A stretch of 64,000 nucleotides of DNA from Paracoccus denitrificans (GCA_005768755.1 VAFL01000006.1:124001-188000); one strand, 5' to 3'. Positions 17,300 through 26,931 are shown, counted from the stretch's first letter. Program-made: numbers and translations. Notes: generated by a model not told the origin, from the sequence alone.

Positions 17300-17711
17300 G
17301 GAGTAAGACGAGCGTACGGATCTGGACTATCTTGTCGCCACGCTGCGGCAGGCACTGGCCGATGCAAGACATATTGCCGCGCAGCACGACGCAGGATGAT
17401 ATTTACGGCCGTCTTCAGTTCCGTCTGCGCGGCATGCGACTAATGCAATGCCGATATGCGATGGGAACCCTGTTTCAAATCCGACATGGATCAGACGGTA
17501 ATCCCGGATCGCGCGATTGGCAGATATAGGTTATCTCACTGTTTTTACTAACACTCTCGGCCCTGGCCCATCCGAAAATCACCGCCGATGACCTTTGCGT
17601 GGTCGCATTGCTGCAACGCAGCAGCGACCCGCAGCCGCCAGGCCTTTGAACGCAGGGAAACGGAACAATAACTCTGGCTCACACGACGAAACTCTCTGTT
17701 GGAGATTTACC
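17300..17711. other. Intergenic region with two coding-like fragments lacking start codons
   Basis: About 410 bases with no complete gene. At 17307-17399 a 30-codon frame reads DERTDLDYLVATLRQAL and on to a TGA; it looks like real amphipathic protein but has a stop directly in front and no start. At 17530-17649 another frame begins ISLFLLTLSALAHP, signal-peptide-like, also without a start. Both could be decayed genes. The last 70 bases presumably hold the promoter of the outer-membrane gene (TTGAAC at 17646 with a weak -10 at 17669). Confidence 0.3.
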
Positions 17712-18305
17712 ATGAAACTCATTCTTTCCACCGTCGCTGCAAGCGTTCTGGCCACCACTGCCTTTGCGGGCGGCTATACGACCCCTGTCGAGCCAGCCGC
17801 GCCAGTTGTCGTCGAGCCGGTCGTAGCAGTTGATCCTTCGGACTGGACCGGCTTCTACGCTGGTGCGCAATACGGCACCGGCTCGTTCGAGCTGAACGAC
17901 ACCGCGGGTCTTGATTCCGACCAGGACGCCTACGGTCTGCATGGCGGCTATTTGCACGACTTCGGCAAGTTCGTGCTGGGTGGCGAACTTGATTACAACA
18001 AGCTCGACATCGACGATATTGAAGATGATGGCGACCTGACGCGGCTGCGTGCCCGCGCGGGTTATGATATGGGCCGCTTCCTGCCTTACGTCACCCTTGG
18101 CGTCGCCAAATTGTCAGCCGACACTGGCAGCTACGACATTTCCGAAACCGACGTGACCTATGGTATCGGAGGCGACTTCAAGGTCACCGACGCCTTCACC
18201 GTCGGCGCAGAATATTCGAAGCAGGACTTCAGCGATATCGACGATGTCGATGGGCTGGATCTGGACACTGATCTGGTGCAGGTCCGGGCGGCCTATCACT
18301 TCTGA
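17712..18305 (+). CDS. Small outer-membrane beta-barrel protein
   Basis: 197 residues: a signal peptide (MKLILSTVAASVLATTAFA, cleavage before GG), a short proline/valine linker (residues 20-45) and an eight-strand barrel of the OmpA/Omp25/RopB type. The barrel opens with DWTGFYAGAQYG and closes with VQVRAAYHF, ending in the aromatic phenylalanine recognised by the BAM machinery. Strongly acidic loops (DIDDIEDDGD) are striking. The start is the ATG preceded by GGAG. It is followed by a terminator. Confidence 0.85.
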   Translation: MKLILSTVAASVLATTAFAGGYTTPVEPAAPVVVEPVVAVDPSDWTGFYAGAQYGTGSFELNDTAGLDSDQDAYGLHGGYLHDFGKFVLGGELDYNKLDIDDIEDDGDLTRLRARAGYDMGRFLPYVTLGVAKLSADTGSYDISETDVTYGIGGDFKVTDAFTVGAEYSKQDFSDIDDVDGLDLDTDLVQVRAAYHF

Positions 18306-18330
18306 TCCGAAAAAAGACGCCGGAAACGGG

Positions 18331-18357
18331 AAAAGCAGCCATTCGTGGCTGCTTTTT
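18331..18357. terminator. Bidirectional intrinsic terminator after the outer-membrane gene
   Basis: Perfect 11-bp stem AAAAGCAGCCA / TGGCTGCTTTT with a TTCG tetraloop, T-rich on the plus side and on the minus side through the A-run. It reaches the stop codon of the convergent DUF2254 gene. Confidence 0.88.
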
Positions 18358-19595
18358 CACGTCCATGCCTGATCCAGTGCCTCGCGCTCCCATTCCTGCG
18401 TGAACGCCTCGGCCGAACGTTCGCGCGCCCGCCGCGCCTCTTTCTCGGCTGCGACCCGGTCGCCGAAGCGCGCGACCGCGGCAAGACAGTCCTGCAAGGT
18501 CTCCTGAACCTCCAGAATACCTGCGCCGTCGCGTGCAATAGGTGCAAAAAACACGGAATACACCTTCACCACATCCAAGGGCGCGCCGAAGACCAGGTTA
18601 CAGGTGACCTCGTCCTTGCTGTCGCGCCTTTGGTGCAGCAATTCAAGCACGCGGGTTCCGGCGCGCAGGACCTCGATCGCGGTGCCGGGATCATTGATGC
18701 CGGGCGACAGCGCCTTGCTTGCCACCTCGCTGAGGACGGTCATGCCATAAGTCAGATCCTGGTCAAAGCTGCGCGACTCGCCCAGGGAAAACGCGCGGCG
18801 CAGGGCGTTAATCTCATCCTCGGCAACCGGCCCGGTCAGGCGCAGCAATGCCTCGTTCTGATGGACGTATTTGCCGGGCATGCGCAGGATTTCAACCTTG
18901 ATGCCGCAGCGCTTGGCGATCGCTTGCAGGTCCTCGATATCGATATAACGAACATAGCCGGCCTCCTCGGATGCCACCATTGGCAGGCCGTCAGGCAGGG
19001 CGTCCTTTTGCGGGATAGCGCCAAGTGCAGGACGGTCACGGTATTTGCGCGCAGATGGTTTCGCCGCCTCCTCGATCCGGGTGATGATATCGCTCATCCT
19101 GCCGAATTCGTTCAGATGATTGACCCAGCGGATCAGCGCCCAGGCAATCAGGACGATATCGCCAAGCGTTGCCACGAACAGCAGGATGCGCGCCTTGTCC
19201 GGGTAAAACCCTGCCGACAGGCCGATGATACCCACGATGGAAAACAGGAATGAGCCGATGAAGATCGACACGGCTGTCTGTGCGGTGTGATCTTCTTCCA
19301 GCAGCCGCGTGGCGCGGGGCGTCGCGTTCGACGTGGCAGAGCCGTAAGCACCGACGATGATCGACATCGAAAATGTGGTGACTGCCAGCATCGACGACGC
19401 AATGATGTTCAGAAGCGATCCGACCGACCCTGACGCAAGGTCAATCTTGGGGATATAGGGCAGCCACGGACCCACAAAGGGTGCAAGTGCCGCCAGCACG
19501 ACCCCTGCCAGACTGTAAAGGATGACCCGCACCCACATCTTGCGCAACTGCTCGCGCAGACGCATCGCCCATCCTGTATCCAGCCAGTTTGTCAT
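18357..19595 (-). CDS. DUF2254 membrane protein
   Basis: 412 residues from the ATG at 19595; the open frame further upstream is arginine-rich and not protein-like. Four membrane segments lie in the first 170 residues, followed by a soluble domain with SPGINDPGTAIEVL, the signature of DUF2254. The function of the family is not known. It is divergent from the carbamoyltransferase gene, with 134 bases between. Confidence 0.85.
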   Translation of the reverse strand: MTNWLDTGWAMRLREQLRKMWVRVILYSLAGVVLAALAPFVGPWLPYIPKIDLASGSVGSLLNIIASSMLAVTTFSMSIIVGAYGSATSNATPRATRLLEEDHTAQTAVSIFIGSFLFSIVGIIGLSAGFYPDKARILLFVATLGDIVLIAWALIRWVNHLNEFGRMSDIITRIEEAAKPSARKYRDRPALGAIPQKDALPDGLPMVASEEAGYVRYIDIEDLQAIAKRCGIKVEILRMPGKYVHQNEALLRLTGPVAEDEINALRRAFSLGESRSFDQDLTYGMTVLSEVASKALSPGINDPGTAIEVLRAGTRVLELLHQRRDSKDEVTCNLVFGAPLDVVKVYSVFFAPIARDGAGILEVQETLQDCLAAVARFGDRVAAEKEARRARERSAEAFTQEWEREALDQAWT

Positions 19596-19729
19596 GGCCC
19601 GCCCATATGTCGCCAAAGTCCCGCCTTTGTTCGCGGCAAATGCCCGCCATTGCAACCCTGCCCGCCCGGCCGCCCACTTGCGCCGCAGCCGCAGATTTGC
19701 GTTAAGTCGCAACAACGACAGGATGGATC

Positions 19730-21463
19730 ATGCAATACACCCTTGGCCTTGCCACAATGGACAACAGCGCAGCCGCGCTTTTCGGGGACGGCCAATTGAT
19801 CGCGGCGGTCGAACAGGAACGGCTGAGCCGCGTCAAGAATGACGGCAGTTTCCCGCATCTGGCCATCGACGAGGTGCTGGACATCGCCGGGATCACACTG
19901 GCCGATGTGGAGGTGATAGCGGTTTATTGGCAGCCGTGGCGTGTGGGTACACGTATGGCCGGCAGTCTGCGCAAGGCTGCGGCAAGCGGCTCGGCACGCA
20001 GCGCCATAGCCGCCCGTGTCCGCGACATGTTCGCGCCCGAGGACAAGAACGAAGGGCCGCGCGATGGGTCTTGGGGCGATCTGTTCCGGCTGAAGCGTAT
20101 CCTGACGGCCAGACATGGCCCGACGCAGGCGAAGCTGCGCTATATCGACCACCATCTGTCGCATCAGCTTTATGCAGAAACGATGCGTGACTGGCCCGAT
20201 TGCGTCTCGCTGTCCTATGACGGTGGCGGGGAAGCGCATTCCACCGTTCTGACCGTCCTGACTGGCGGTCAACGCAAGGTGCTGTCGCAGCACCGCTGGC
20301 CGAACTCGCTTGGCCATTACTATTCCACCTTCACCGGCTTTCTTGGCTTCAAGATGCTGGAAGGCGAATACAAGATGATGGGGCTGGCACCCTACGGACA
20401 GCCGGTCTGGCGCGATGCGATCCTTGACGAAATCCTTCTGTTGCAGCCGGATGGCCGCTATCAGCTGAACATCCGGATCTGCGATTACCACGCCGCGCTG
20501 CGCGGGCAATTCGACCCCCGGCTGGAGGCGCTTTTCGGGCCGCGCCGCGCGCCCGACGAAACCCCGACCGAGGCGCATGTCAATCTGGCCGCCAGTGTGC
20601 AGGCCGCATACGAGGCAGCGCTTGCCCATGTGCTGGCCCCGGCGCGCGAAGCCTATCCTGAAATGCGCAAGCTGGTCTTGTCGGGGGGCTGCGCGCTGAA
20701 TGTGACGGCGAACGGGCAGCTTCTTAAATCTGGCTTGTTCGACGAAATCATCATCCCACCCGCGCCGCATGATGCCGGTTGCGCCATCGGCGCGGCGCTG
20801 GCGGCGCTGACGGTGCCAGCGGACCGGGCCAGCATTCGCAGCCCCTATCTGGGCCGCGATTACAGCGCAGACCAGATCGCCGACGCGTTGGCCTTGCGCT
20901 GCAAGACCGTGCCTGCCGCCCTGCCAGAGGCCGAACTGGTCGAGCGTACGGCACATATGCTGGCTGACGGTCGGCTGATCGCGTGGTTTCAGGGCAGGTC
21001 CGAATTCGGCCCAAGGGCGCTAGGCGCGCGGTCGTTCCTTGCTGATCCGCGCCGCGACGAAATCCGCGATGCCCTGAACGACAAGATCAAGAAGAGAGAG
21101 CTTTTCCGCCCCTTCGCGCCTTCGACCACGGCAGAAGGGGCGGGCGACTTCTTCCAGATCGCGCAGGACAGCCCCTATATGAACATTGTGGCGGACGTGA
21201 AGGGCGATCAGGTCCCTGCCATCACCCATGTAGATGGCACAGCGCGCGTGCATACAGTCGCGGCAGATGCGCATCAGCGCTATCACGCGCTGATTTCGCG
21301 TTTTGGCCAGATCACCGGGGTGCCTGTGGTGCTGAACACCTCGTTCAACATTCAGGAACCGATCGTCTATTCCCCCGAACATGCACTGGCGACCTTCGCG
21401 GCATCCGGCGTGGACGCATTGGTGATCGGCGATCATATCGTGGAACGGGCCGATCTGGCATGA
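19730..21463 (+). CDS. Carbamoyltransferase, NodU/CmcH/TobZ family
   Basis: O-carbamoyltransferase of 577 residues that uses carbamoyl phosphate and ATP. The N-terminal Kae1/YrdC-like fold shows DHHLSHQLYA (metal-binding histidines), SYDGGGE and the nucleotide-binding SGGCALNVTANG; the C-terminal domain has GRSEFGPRALGARSF and LNTSFN, all family hallmarks. It forms an ATGA overlap with a NodB-like deacetylase, so both probably modify the same glycan or lipid-linked sugar. The acceptor is unknown. Confidence 0.88.
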   Translation: MQYTLGLATMDNSAAALFGDGQLIAAVEQERLSRVKNDGSFPHLAIDEVLDIAGITLADVEVIAVYWQPWRVGTRMAGSLRKAAASGSARSAIAARVRDMFAPEDKNEGPRDGSWGDLFRLKRILTARHGPTQAKLRYIDHHLSHQLYAETMRDWPDCVSLSYDGGGEAHSTVLTVLTGGQRKVLSQHRWPNSLGHYYSTFTGFLGFKMLEGEYKMMGLAPYGQPVWRDAILDEILLLQPDGRYQLNIRICDYHAALRGQFDPRLEALFGPRRAPDETPTEAHVNLAASVQAAYEAALAHVLAPAREAYPEMRKLVLSGGCALNVTANGQLLKSGLFDEIIIPPAPHDAGCAIGAALAALTVPADRASIRSPYLGRDYSADQIADALALRCKTVPAALPEAELVERTAHMLADGRLIAWFQGRSEFGPRALGARSFLADPRRDEIRDALNDKIKKRELFRPFAPSTTAEGAGDFFQIAQDSPYMNIVADVKGDQVPAITHVDGTARVHTVAADAHQRYHALISRFGQITGVPVVLNTSFNIQEPIVYSPEHALATFAASGVDALVIGDHIVERADLA

Positions 21464-22317
21464 GTCTGCATCTGAGCATAGATTTCGAGGATGTCGCCCA
21501 TGACCAGAAGCGTGATCTGGGGTTGTGGAAGACAGGGCCGCTGCGCACGGATGCGCTGTGGCAAAGCTATGACGCCATCGACCGCTTTCTTGCCGACCAT
21601 GGCGGACCGGGCGGGCGGCGCGCAACCTTCTTCTGCACCGGGATCATCGCTGAAAAGGCACCCGATCTGATCGCACGCATCGCGGCTGACGGGCACGAAG
21701 TGTGCTGCCACTATTACTTCCACGACGAAATGAACCGCCAGGACAACGCGACTGTTCGCGACATGCTGGCCCGCGCCCGCGATGTGCTGCAGGACGCATC
21801 CGGCCAGCCCGTTCGTGGATTTCGCGCACCGAAATTCGCAATCGACCGAAAGGGCGCGGAACAATATCGCGCGGTCGAGGCGGTTTTTGACTATGACAGC
21901 TCATTCCCCGCAGGCGATCTGGCCGAGATCGAGGCGTTCCGCCACCGCGCCCGACTGGACCGTCTGCAGATCCTGCCGATTTTCGCAGGCAAGGTTGCGG
22001 GGCGACGAGTGAAACTTGGCGGAAGCTATCTGAAGCTTTTTCCGGCCTTCATTGGTCGCCGCCTGATGGCACAGGCGCAGCAGGCGGGGTTTGACCCGCA
22101 GATTTACCTGCACCCTTATGAATTCGTCACCGGCGGCCCGTTCCGCCTGACCGCGGCAGAGCTTGCACCCCTTGGTCGCGGCAAGTCGCTGAAATGGCGG
22201 CTGCGTCAGCATCAGTGGCACACCGTCGGCAATCGCAGCCTGCCCGCGAAGCTGGCCGGGCTGGTGCCGGAAGATGGACTGGCAGGACGGCTAAGCGACG
22301 GGCCGGCCGCAGGCTAG
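21460..22317 (+). CDS. Polysaccharide deacetylase, NodB-homology
   Basis: 285-residue carbohydrate esterase family 4 protein without a signal peptide. The metal-binding aspartates sit in SIDFEDVAHD at the start, the histidines in GHEVCCHYYFHD, and RGFRAPKF carries the usual arginine/proline motif. The C-terminal part (about 180-285) resembles deacetylases found in exopolysaccharide loci. It is translationally coupled to the carbamoyltransferase. Confidence 0.85.
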   Translation: MSLHLSIDFEDVAHDQKRDLGLWKTGPLRTDALWQSYDAIDRFLADHGGPGGRRATFFCTGIIAEKAPDLIARIAADGHEVCCHYYFHDEMNRQDNATVRDMLARARDVLQDASGQPVRGFRAPKFAIDRKGAEQYRAVEAVFDYDSSFPAGDLAEIEAFRHRARLDRLQILPIFAGKVAGRRVKLGGSYLKLFPAFIGRRLMAQAQQAGFDPQIYLHPYEFVTGGPFRLTAAELAPLGRGKSLKWRLRQHQWHTVGNRSLPAKLAGLVPEDGLAGRLSDGPAAG

Positions 22318-22351
22318 GGCGAAACAAGACTGCAGGCGGATCGCGCGCAAG

Positions 22352-22387
22352 ATAAAGGGCCGACACCTTCGATGCCGGCCCCTTTAT
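22352..22387. terminator. Imperfect terminator hairpin between deacetylase gene and ettA
   Basis: ATAAAGGGCCGACA pairs with TGCCGGCCCCTTTAT with one bulge and one mismatch. It lies between two convergent genes. The T-run is within the stem, so strength is doubtful. Confidence 0.5.
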
Positions 22388-22393
22388 GTCGGA

Positions 22394-24049
22394 TCAGCGG
22401 GTGAACTTCTTGTATTTCACGCGCTTCGGTTCGACCGCATCGGGGCCAAGGCGGCGGATCTTGTCGGCTTCGTAATCTTCGAAATTGCCTTCGAACCATT
22501 CGACATGGGCGTCGCCCTCGAATGCGAGGATGTGGGTACACAGCCGGTCAAGGAAGAAGCGGTCGTGGCTGATGATGACCGCGCAGCCGGCGAAGTCTTC
22601 AAGTGCCGCTTCCAGTGCCTGGAGGGTTTCCACATCCAGATCGTTGGTCGGTTCGTCCAGCAGCAGGACGTTGCCGCCAGCCTTCAGCAGCTTGGCCAGG
22701 TGGACGCGGTTGCGTTCACCCCCCGAAAGCTGGCCGACCTTCTTCTGCTGGTCCCCGCCCTTGAAGTTGAAGGCGCTGGCATAGGCGCGGCTGTTCATCT
22801 GCGCATCGCCCAGCACGATCTGTTCGGCCCCGCCGCTGATTTCTTCCCAGACGGTCTTGTCCGCACCCAACGCATCGCGCGACTGATCGACATAGGACAG
22901 GTTGACCGTGTCGCCATAGGTCAGCTCGCCCGCATCGGGCTTTTCCTGTCCGGTCAGCATGCGGAACAGCGTAGATTTACCGGCACCGTTGGGGCCGATC
23001 ACGCCGACGATGCCGCCCGGCGGCAGCGAGAAGGTCAGATCCTCGATCAGAAGCTTGTCGCCCATGGCCTTTTTCAGGCCCTCGACCTCGATCACCTTGC
23101 CGCCAAGGCGTTCGCCATTGGGGATAATGATCTGGGCGCGCGACAGCTTTTCGCGCTCGGACTGGCCAGCGAGTTCATTATAGGCGTTGATCCGGGCCTT
23201 CTGCTTCGCCTGACGGGCCTTCGCGCCGGCGCGAATCCATTCCAGCTCGCGCTCCAGCGTCTTCTGCTTGGCCTTGTCCTCGCGGGCTTCCTGTTCCAGC
23301 CGCTTGGCCTTCTGTTCCAGCCATGCGGAATAGTTGCCCTCATACGGAATGCCGCGACCGCGATCCAGTTCAAGGATCCAGCCGGTGATGTCATCCAGGA
23401 AATAACGGTCGTGGGTCACGACCAGGATGGTGCCCGGATATTCGATCAGGTGCTTTTGCAGCCAGGCGATGGTTTCGGCGTCCAGATGGTTGGTCGGTTC
23501 GTCCAACAGCAGCATGTCCGGCGCTTCCAGCAGCAGCTTGCACAGCGCCACCCGGCGACGTTCACCGCCCGAAAGGGTGGATACATCGGCATCGTCAGGC
23601 GGGCAGCGCAGGGCCTCCATCGCGACGTCGATCTGGCTGTCCAGATCCCACAGGTTGCCGGCGTCGATTTCGTCCTGAAGCGCGGCCATTTCCTCGGCCG
23701 TTTCGTCCGAGTAGTTCATCGCCAACTCGTTATAGCGGTCCAGCTTGGCCTTCTTTTCGGCCACGCCCAGCATGACGTTTTCACGCACGGTCAGGCTTTC
23801 GTCCAGCTGCGGTTCCTGCGGCAAATAGCCGACCTTGGCGCCCTTGGCGGCCCAGGCCTCGCCGGTGAAATCCTTGTCCATGCCGGCCATAATCTTCAGC
23901 AGCGTCGATTTACCGGCGCCGTTGACGCCGACGACGCCGATCTTGACGCCGGGAAGGAAGTTCAGGCGGATATTCTCAAAGACCTTCTTGCCGCCGGGAT
24001 AGGTCTTGGACACGCCGTCCATGTGGTAGACGAATTCGTAATTGGCCAT
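22394..24049 (-). CDS. ettA: Energy-dependent translational throttle ABC-F protein
   Basis: Ribosome-binding ABC-F ATPase of 551 residues that gates the first elongation steps according to ATP level. Two ATPase domains are complete: Walker A GVNGAGKST and GPNGAGKST, signatures LSGGERRRVALCK and LSGGERNRVHLAK, Walker B LLLDEPTNHLD and LLLDEPTNDLD. The linker between them carries the charged P-site tRNA interaction motif (about residues 245-310). Length and the MANYEFVYHM start are typical of EttA. Confidence 0.94.
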   Translation of the reverse strand: MANYEFVYHMDGVSKTYPGGKKVFENIRLNFLPGVKIGVVGVNGAGKSTLLKIMAGMDKDFTGEAWAAKGAKVGYLPQEPQLDESLTVRENVMLGVAEKKAKLDRYNELAMNYSDETAEEMAALQDEIDAGNLWDLDSQIDVAMEALRCPPDDADVSTLSGGERRRVALCKLLLEAPDMLLLDEPTNHLDAETIAWLQKHLIEYPGTILVVTHDRYFLDDITGWILELDRGRGIPYEGNYSAWLEQKAKRLEQEAREDKAKQKTLERELEWIRAGAKARQAKQKARINAYNELAGQSEREKLSRAQIIIPNGERLGGKVIEVEGLKKAMGDKLLIEDLTFSLPPGGIVGVIGPNGAGKSTLFRMLTGQEKPDAGELTYGDTVNLSYVDQSRDALGADKTVWEEISGGAEQIVLGDAQMNSRAYASAFNFKGGDQQKKVGQLSGGERNRVHLAKLLKAGGNVLLLDEPTNDLDVETLQALEAALEDFAGCAVIISHDRFFLDRLCTHILAFEGDAHVEWFEGNFEDYEADKIRRLGPDAVEPKRVKYKKFTR

Positions 24050-24203
24050 GATCTTGCCCCGTTCGTAAAAGCCTGCATTTGTTGGCTGCTATGTAGTGGA
24101 CGCAAGGCGAAAGGAAAAGGCTTGGCGATGGATTGCCGGGCAATCCGATATTGATCCGCCCCGCATCTGGCGGGACGGTCAGCTTTTTTGTGATCCTGCA
24201 GCG

Positions 24204-25382
24204 CTATTCGGCCAGGAACTTCGTGATATGTGCACCGGCCTGCCCGATATGCAGCACACCGTCCAGATGGCCCATGCCGCCGTCGATGCGCACGGTTTGC
24301 ACCTTCGTTCCGTCGGATTCGATCAGCGTCGCCGTCTCGCGCACGGCGTTGGCCGGGAAGACCATATCGCCTTCGGAATAGACCATCAGGACGGGCACGT
24401 CGATGTCGTACAGCCCCTGATACAGGCTGCCTTCGCCGGGCTGACCTGCCACGAAAAGCTGGTTGGCGCGGATCAGATACAGCAGATGGTTCGCATCCGA
24501 AGTTGCGGCCCGCGCCGCACCGCCAGCATTCAACGTCCCGACAACAGCGAACTCGTTGGCCATATCGGCGGCCGGATCGGCGCCTTCACTGGCCCATTGG
24601 CGGCCAAAGCTGCCATTCGCCCAGTCAGCCGAGGCGGCCTGAAGCGACACGATCTTCATCGAGGCGGCCAGACCCGCATCGGGGGGCGCGCCGTCATAGT
24701 AATCACCGCCGTTCCAGTTCGGATCAAGCCGCACCGGCTGGCCCCAGATATCCAGCCAGGCGATCAGGTCGGCATCTGCCCAACCGGACGAAATGACGGG
24801 GATCACGCGCTCCAGCCGGTCGGGATATCGCGCCGCCCATTCATAGGCCTGCAAGCCACCCATCGAGGCCCCCATGACAGCGTGCCATTTCTGGATGCCC
24901 AACTGATCCATCAGGCCAAGCTGGGTATCGACGAAATCACCGATGGTCATGACCGGAAAGTCCATCCCCCAGGGCTTGCCGGTCGCGGGGTTCGTGCTGG
25001 CTGGCCCCGTTGTGATCACAGTCGGGTTCTTTGCGCCCAGATTGACCGGGGTATCGGCGGCAATGATGAAATACTTGTCAGTGTCCAGCGGCTTGCCGGG
25101 ACCGATAATCGAATCCCAATAGCCGGGCGCGGCATCTGATTCAGCATATTTTCCCGCCGCGTGCGAGTTCCCGGAAAAGAAGTGGGTGATCAGGATCGCA
25201 TTGTCCTTGGCCTCGTTCAGCGTACCGTAGGTCTCATAGCCAAGGCGCATTTCGGGAACGGTCTTGCCGCCGCGTGTCTGAAAGTCGATCAGGGTAAATT
25301 CCTGCTTCTGGACCAGCTCGTCATAGGCGAATGCCGGAGCTGCGAATGCGGCCAGCGTGGCGGTAATTGCAAAGAATTTCAA
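24204..25382 (-). CDS. Exported alpha/beta hydrolase, homoserine acetyltransferase-like
   Basis: 392 residues. I assign a TTG start at 25382: GGGAGG lies seven bases upstream and the protein then opens with a clean signal peptide (LKFFAITATLAAFAAPAFA). The mature part is an alpha/beta hydrolase of the MetX type, with the nucleophile motif GASMGGLQAYEW, the aspartate in YSEGDMVFP and the histidine in GGMGHLDGV. MetX itself is cytoplasmic, so the exported form is more likely a hydrolase than a methionine-pathway enzyme. The upstream open frame to 25508 is not protein-like. Confidence 0.8.
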   Translation of the reverse strand: MKFFAITATLAAFAAPAFAYDELVQKQEFTLIDFQTRGGKTVPEMRLGYETYGTLNEAKDNAILITHFFSGNSHAAGKYAESDAAPGYWDSIIGPGKPLDTDKYFIIAADTPVNLGAKNPTVITTGPASTNPATGKPWGMDFPVMTIGDFVDTQLGLMDQLGIQKWHAVMGASMGGLQAYEWAARYPDRLERVIPVISSGWADADLIAWLDIWGQPVRLDPNWNGGDYYDGAPPDAGLAASMKIVSLQAASADWANGSFGRQWASEGADPAADMANEFAVVGTLNAGGAARAATSDANHLLYLIRANQLFVAGQPGEGSLYQGLYDIDVPVLMVYSEGDMVFPANAVRETATLIESDGTKVQTVRIDGGMGHLDGVLHIGQAGAHITKFLAE

Positions 25383-25557
25383 AACAGTGCCTCCCGTGTT
25401 GTGAACATGGCGATTGAGGCGTGGCGCGGGCCGGCTTGTCAACTGCTTCCGCCGCCACCGGGCAACCATCGTCCGGGCCGGCGCCAAGCTTTGCGCGCAA
25501 GCTTGCACGGCAGTTGGCGCAGGATCATGGCGGACCCCTGATGCCGCCTGGCCGGGC

Positions 25558-26931
25558 TTAAGCCTGAAGCCGCCCCCAGAGGTCGTATTCGCCCGCCTCG
25601 TCCACCGTCACAGTGACGATATCGCCGGGCTTCAGGCCCTCATACCCCTCGTCAATGAACAGGTTGCCGTCGATTTCGGGCGCATCTGCCTTGGTGCGGC
25701 AGGTGGCCCCGCCTTCATCGACCTCATCAACGATCACGTCGATACGGCTGCCAACCTTGGCGGCCAGCTTCGCCTCAGAAATCGCCTGTGCCTTCTGCAT
25801 GAAGCGGTCGAAGCGGTCCTGCTTGACCTCCTCTGGCACATGGTCGGGCAGGTCGTTGGCCCGCGCGCCGGCGACATTTTCGTATTGGAACGCGCCGACG
25901 CGGTCCAGCTGCGCCTCGTCCAACCAATCAAGCAGGGTCTGGAATTCGGCCTCGGTTTCGCCGGGATAACCGACGATGAAGGTCGAGCGCAGCGTGATAT
26001 CCGGGCAATCGCTGCGCCAGGCGGCGATTTCGTCCAGCGTTTTCGCGGCAGCGGCGGGGCGCGCCATGCGTTTCAGCACATCGGGATGGGCGTGCTGGAA
26101 GGGGATGTCCAGATATGGCAGGACCAAGCCTTCCGCCATCAGCGGGATCAGGTTCCTGACATGCGGGTAGGGATAGACGTAATGCAGCCGGATCCAGGCG
26201 CCCAAGCTGCCCAGATCACGCGCCAGATCGGTGATATGGGCGCGGTGCCCCCGCGCTTCGGCATGTTTCAGATCCACCCCATAAGCCGAGGTATCCTGCG
26301 AAATGACCAGCAGTTCCTTGACCCCGGCCTCGACCAGTTTTTCGGCCTCGCGGATGATCGCATGGGCGGGGCGGCTGACAAGACGGCCGCGCATATCGGG
26401 GATGATGCAGAACTTGCAGTGATGATTGCAGCCTTCCGATATCTTCAGATAGCTGTAATGCCGCGGCGTCAGGCTGACCGAGGACGCCGGCAGCAGATCG
26501 ACGAACGGGTCGGGCGCGGGCGGCACGGCGCCATGCACGGCATCAAGCACCTGTTCGTATTGATGCGGTCCGGTGACGGCCAGAACCTTGGGATGGGCGC
26601 CGGTGATGTAATCCGGCTCTGCCCCAAGGCAGCCAGTGACGATGACGCGACCGTTGGCGGTCAGCGCCTCGCCAATGGCATCCAGCGATTCCGCCTTGGC
26701 GCTGTCCAGAAAGCCGCAGGTATTCACGATCACTGCATCTGCGCCCGCATAGTCGGGGCTGATCGCATAGCCTTCGGCGCGCAGCCGGGTCAGGATGCGT
26801 TCGCTGTCCACCAATGCCTTCGGGCAGCCAAGGCTGACCATGCCGATGGTCGGCTGGCCATCGCGCCGCGTGTCGGCGGGGATCGAAGCGCGGGCAAGGT
26901 CGGGGCGAATGATTGGCGGGTTCTGGCTCAT
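25558..26931 (-). CDS. rimO: Ribosomal protein S12 methylthiotransferase
   Basis: Radical SAM methylthiotransferase that modifies Asp89 of ribosomal protein S12, 457 residues from the ATG at 26931 (AGGAG at the right distance). The N-terminal domain begins GMVSLGCPKALVDSE, with further cysteines in VNTCGF and VTGCLG; the radical SAM cysteines are in ISEGCNHHCKFCIIP. The C-terminal TRAM domain follows about residue 390. The CPKALVDSE motif distinguishes RimO from MiaB. Confidence 0.95.
   Translation of the reverse strand: MSQNPPIIRPDLARASIPADTRRDGQPTIGMVSLGCPKALVDSERILTRLRAEGYAISPDYAGADAVIVNTCGFLDSAKAESLDAIGEALTANGRVIVTGCLGAEPDYITGAHPKVLAVTGPHQYEQVLDAVHGAVPPAPDPFVDLLPASSVSLTPRHYSYLKISEGCNHHCKFCIIPDMRGRLVSRPAHAIIREAEKLVEAGVKELLVISQDTSAYGVDLKHAEARGHRAHITDLARDLGSLGAWIRLHYVYPYPHVRNLIPLMAEGLVLPYLDIPFQHAHPDVLKRMARPAAAAKTLDEIAAWRSDCPDITLRSTFIVGYPGETEAEFQTLLDWLDEAQLDRVGAFQYENVAGARANDLPDHVPEEVKQDRFDRFMQKAQAISEAKLAAKVGSRIDVIVDEVDEGGATCRTKADAPEIDGNLFIDEGYEGLKPGDIVTVTVDEAGEYDLWGRLQA

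Noticed and set aside
17269..17529. An 86-codon open frame after nrdF
   Set aside because: Starts before the nrdF terminator stem and has an Arg/Trp-rich, unprotein-like translation.
22505..24154. A 549-codon open frame on the plus strand
   Set aside because: Antisense of ettA, which has complete ABC motifs on the other strand.
24204..25382. Methionine-biosynthesis MetX
   Set aside because: A signal peptide and lack of methionine genes nearby make a cytoplasmic acetyltransferase role unlikely.
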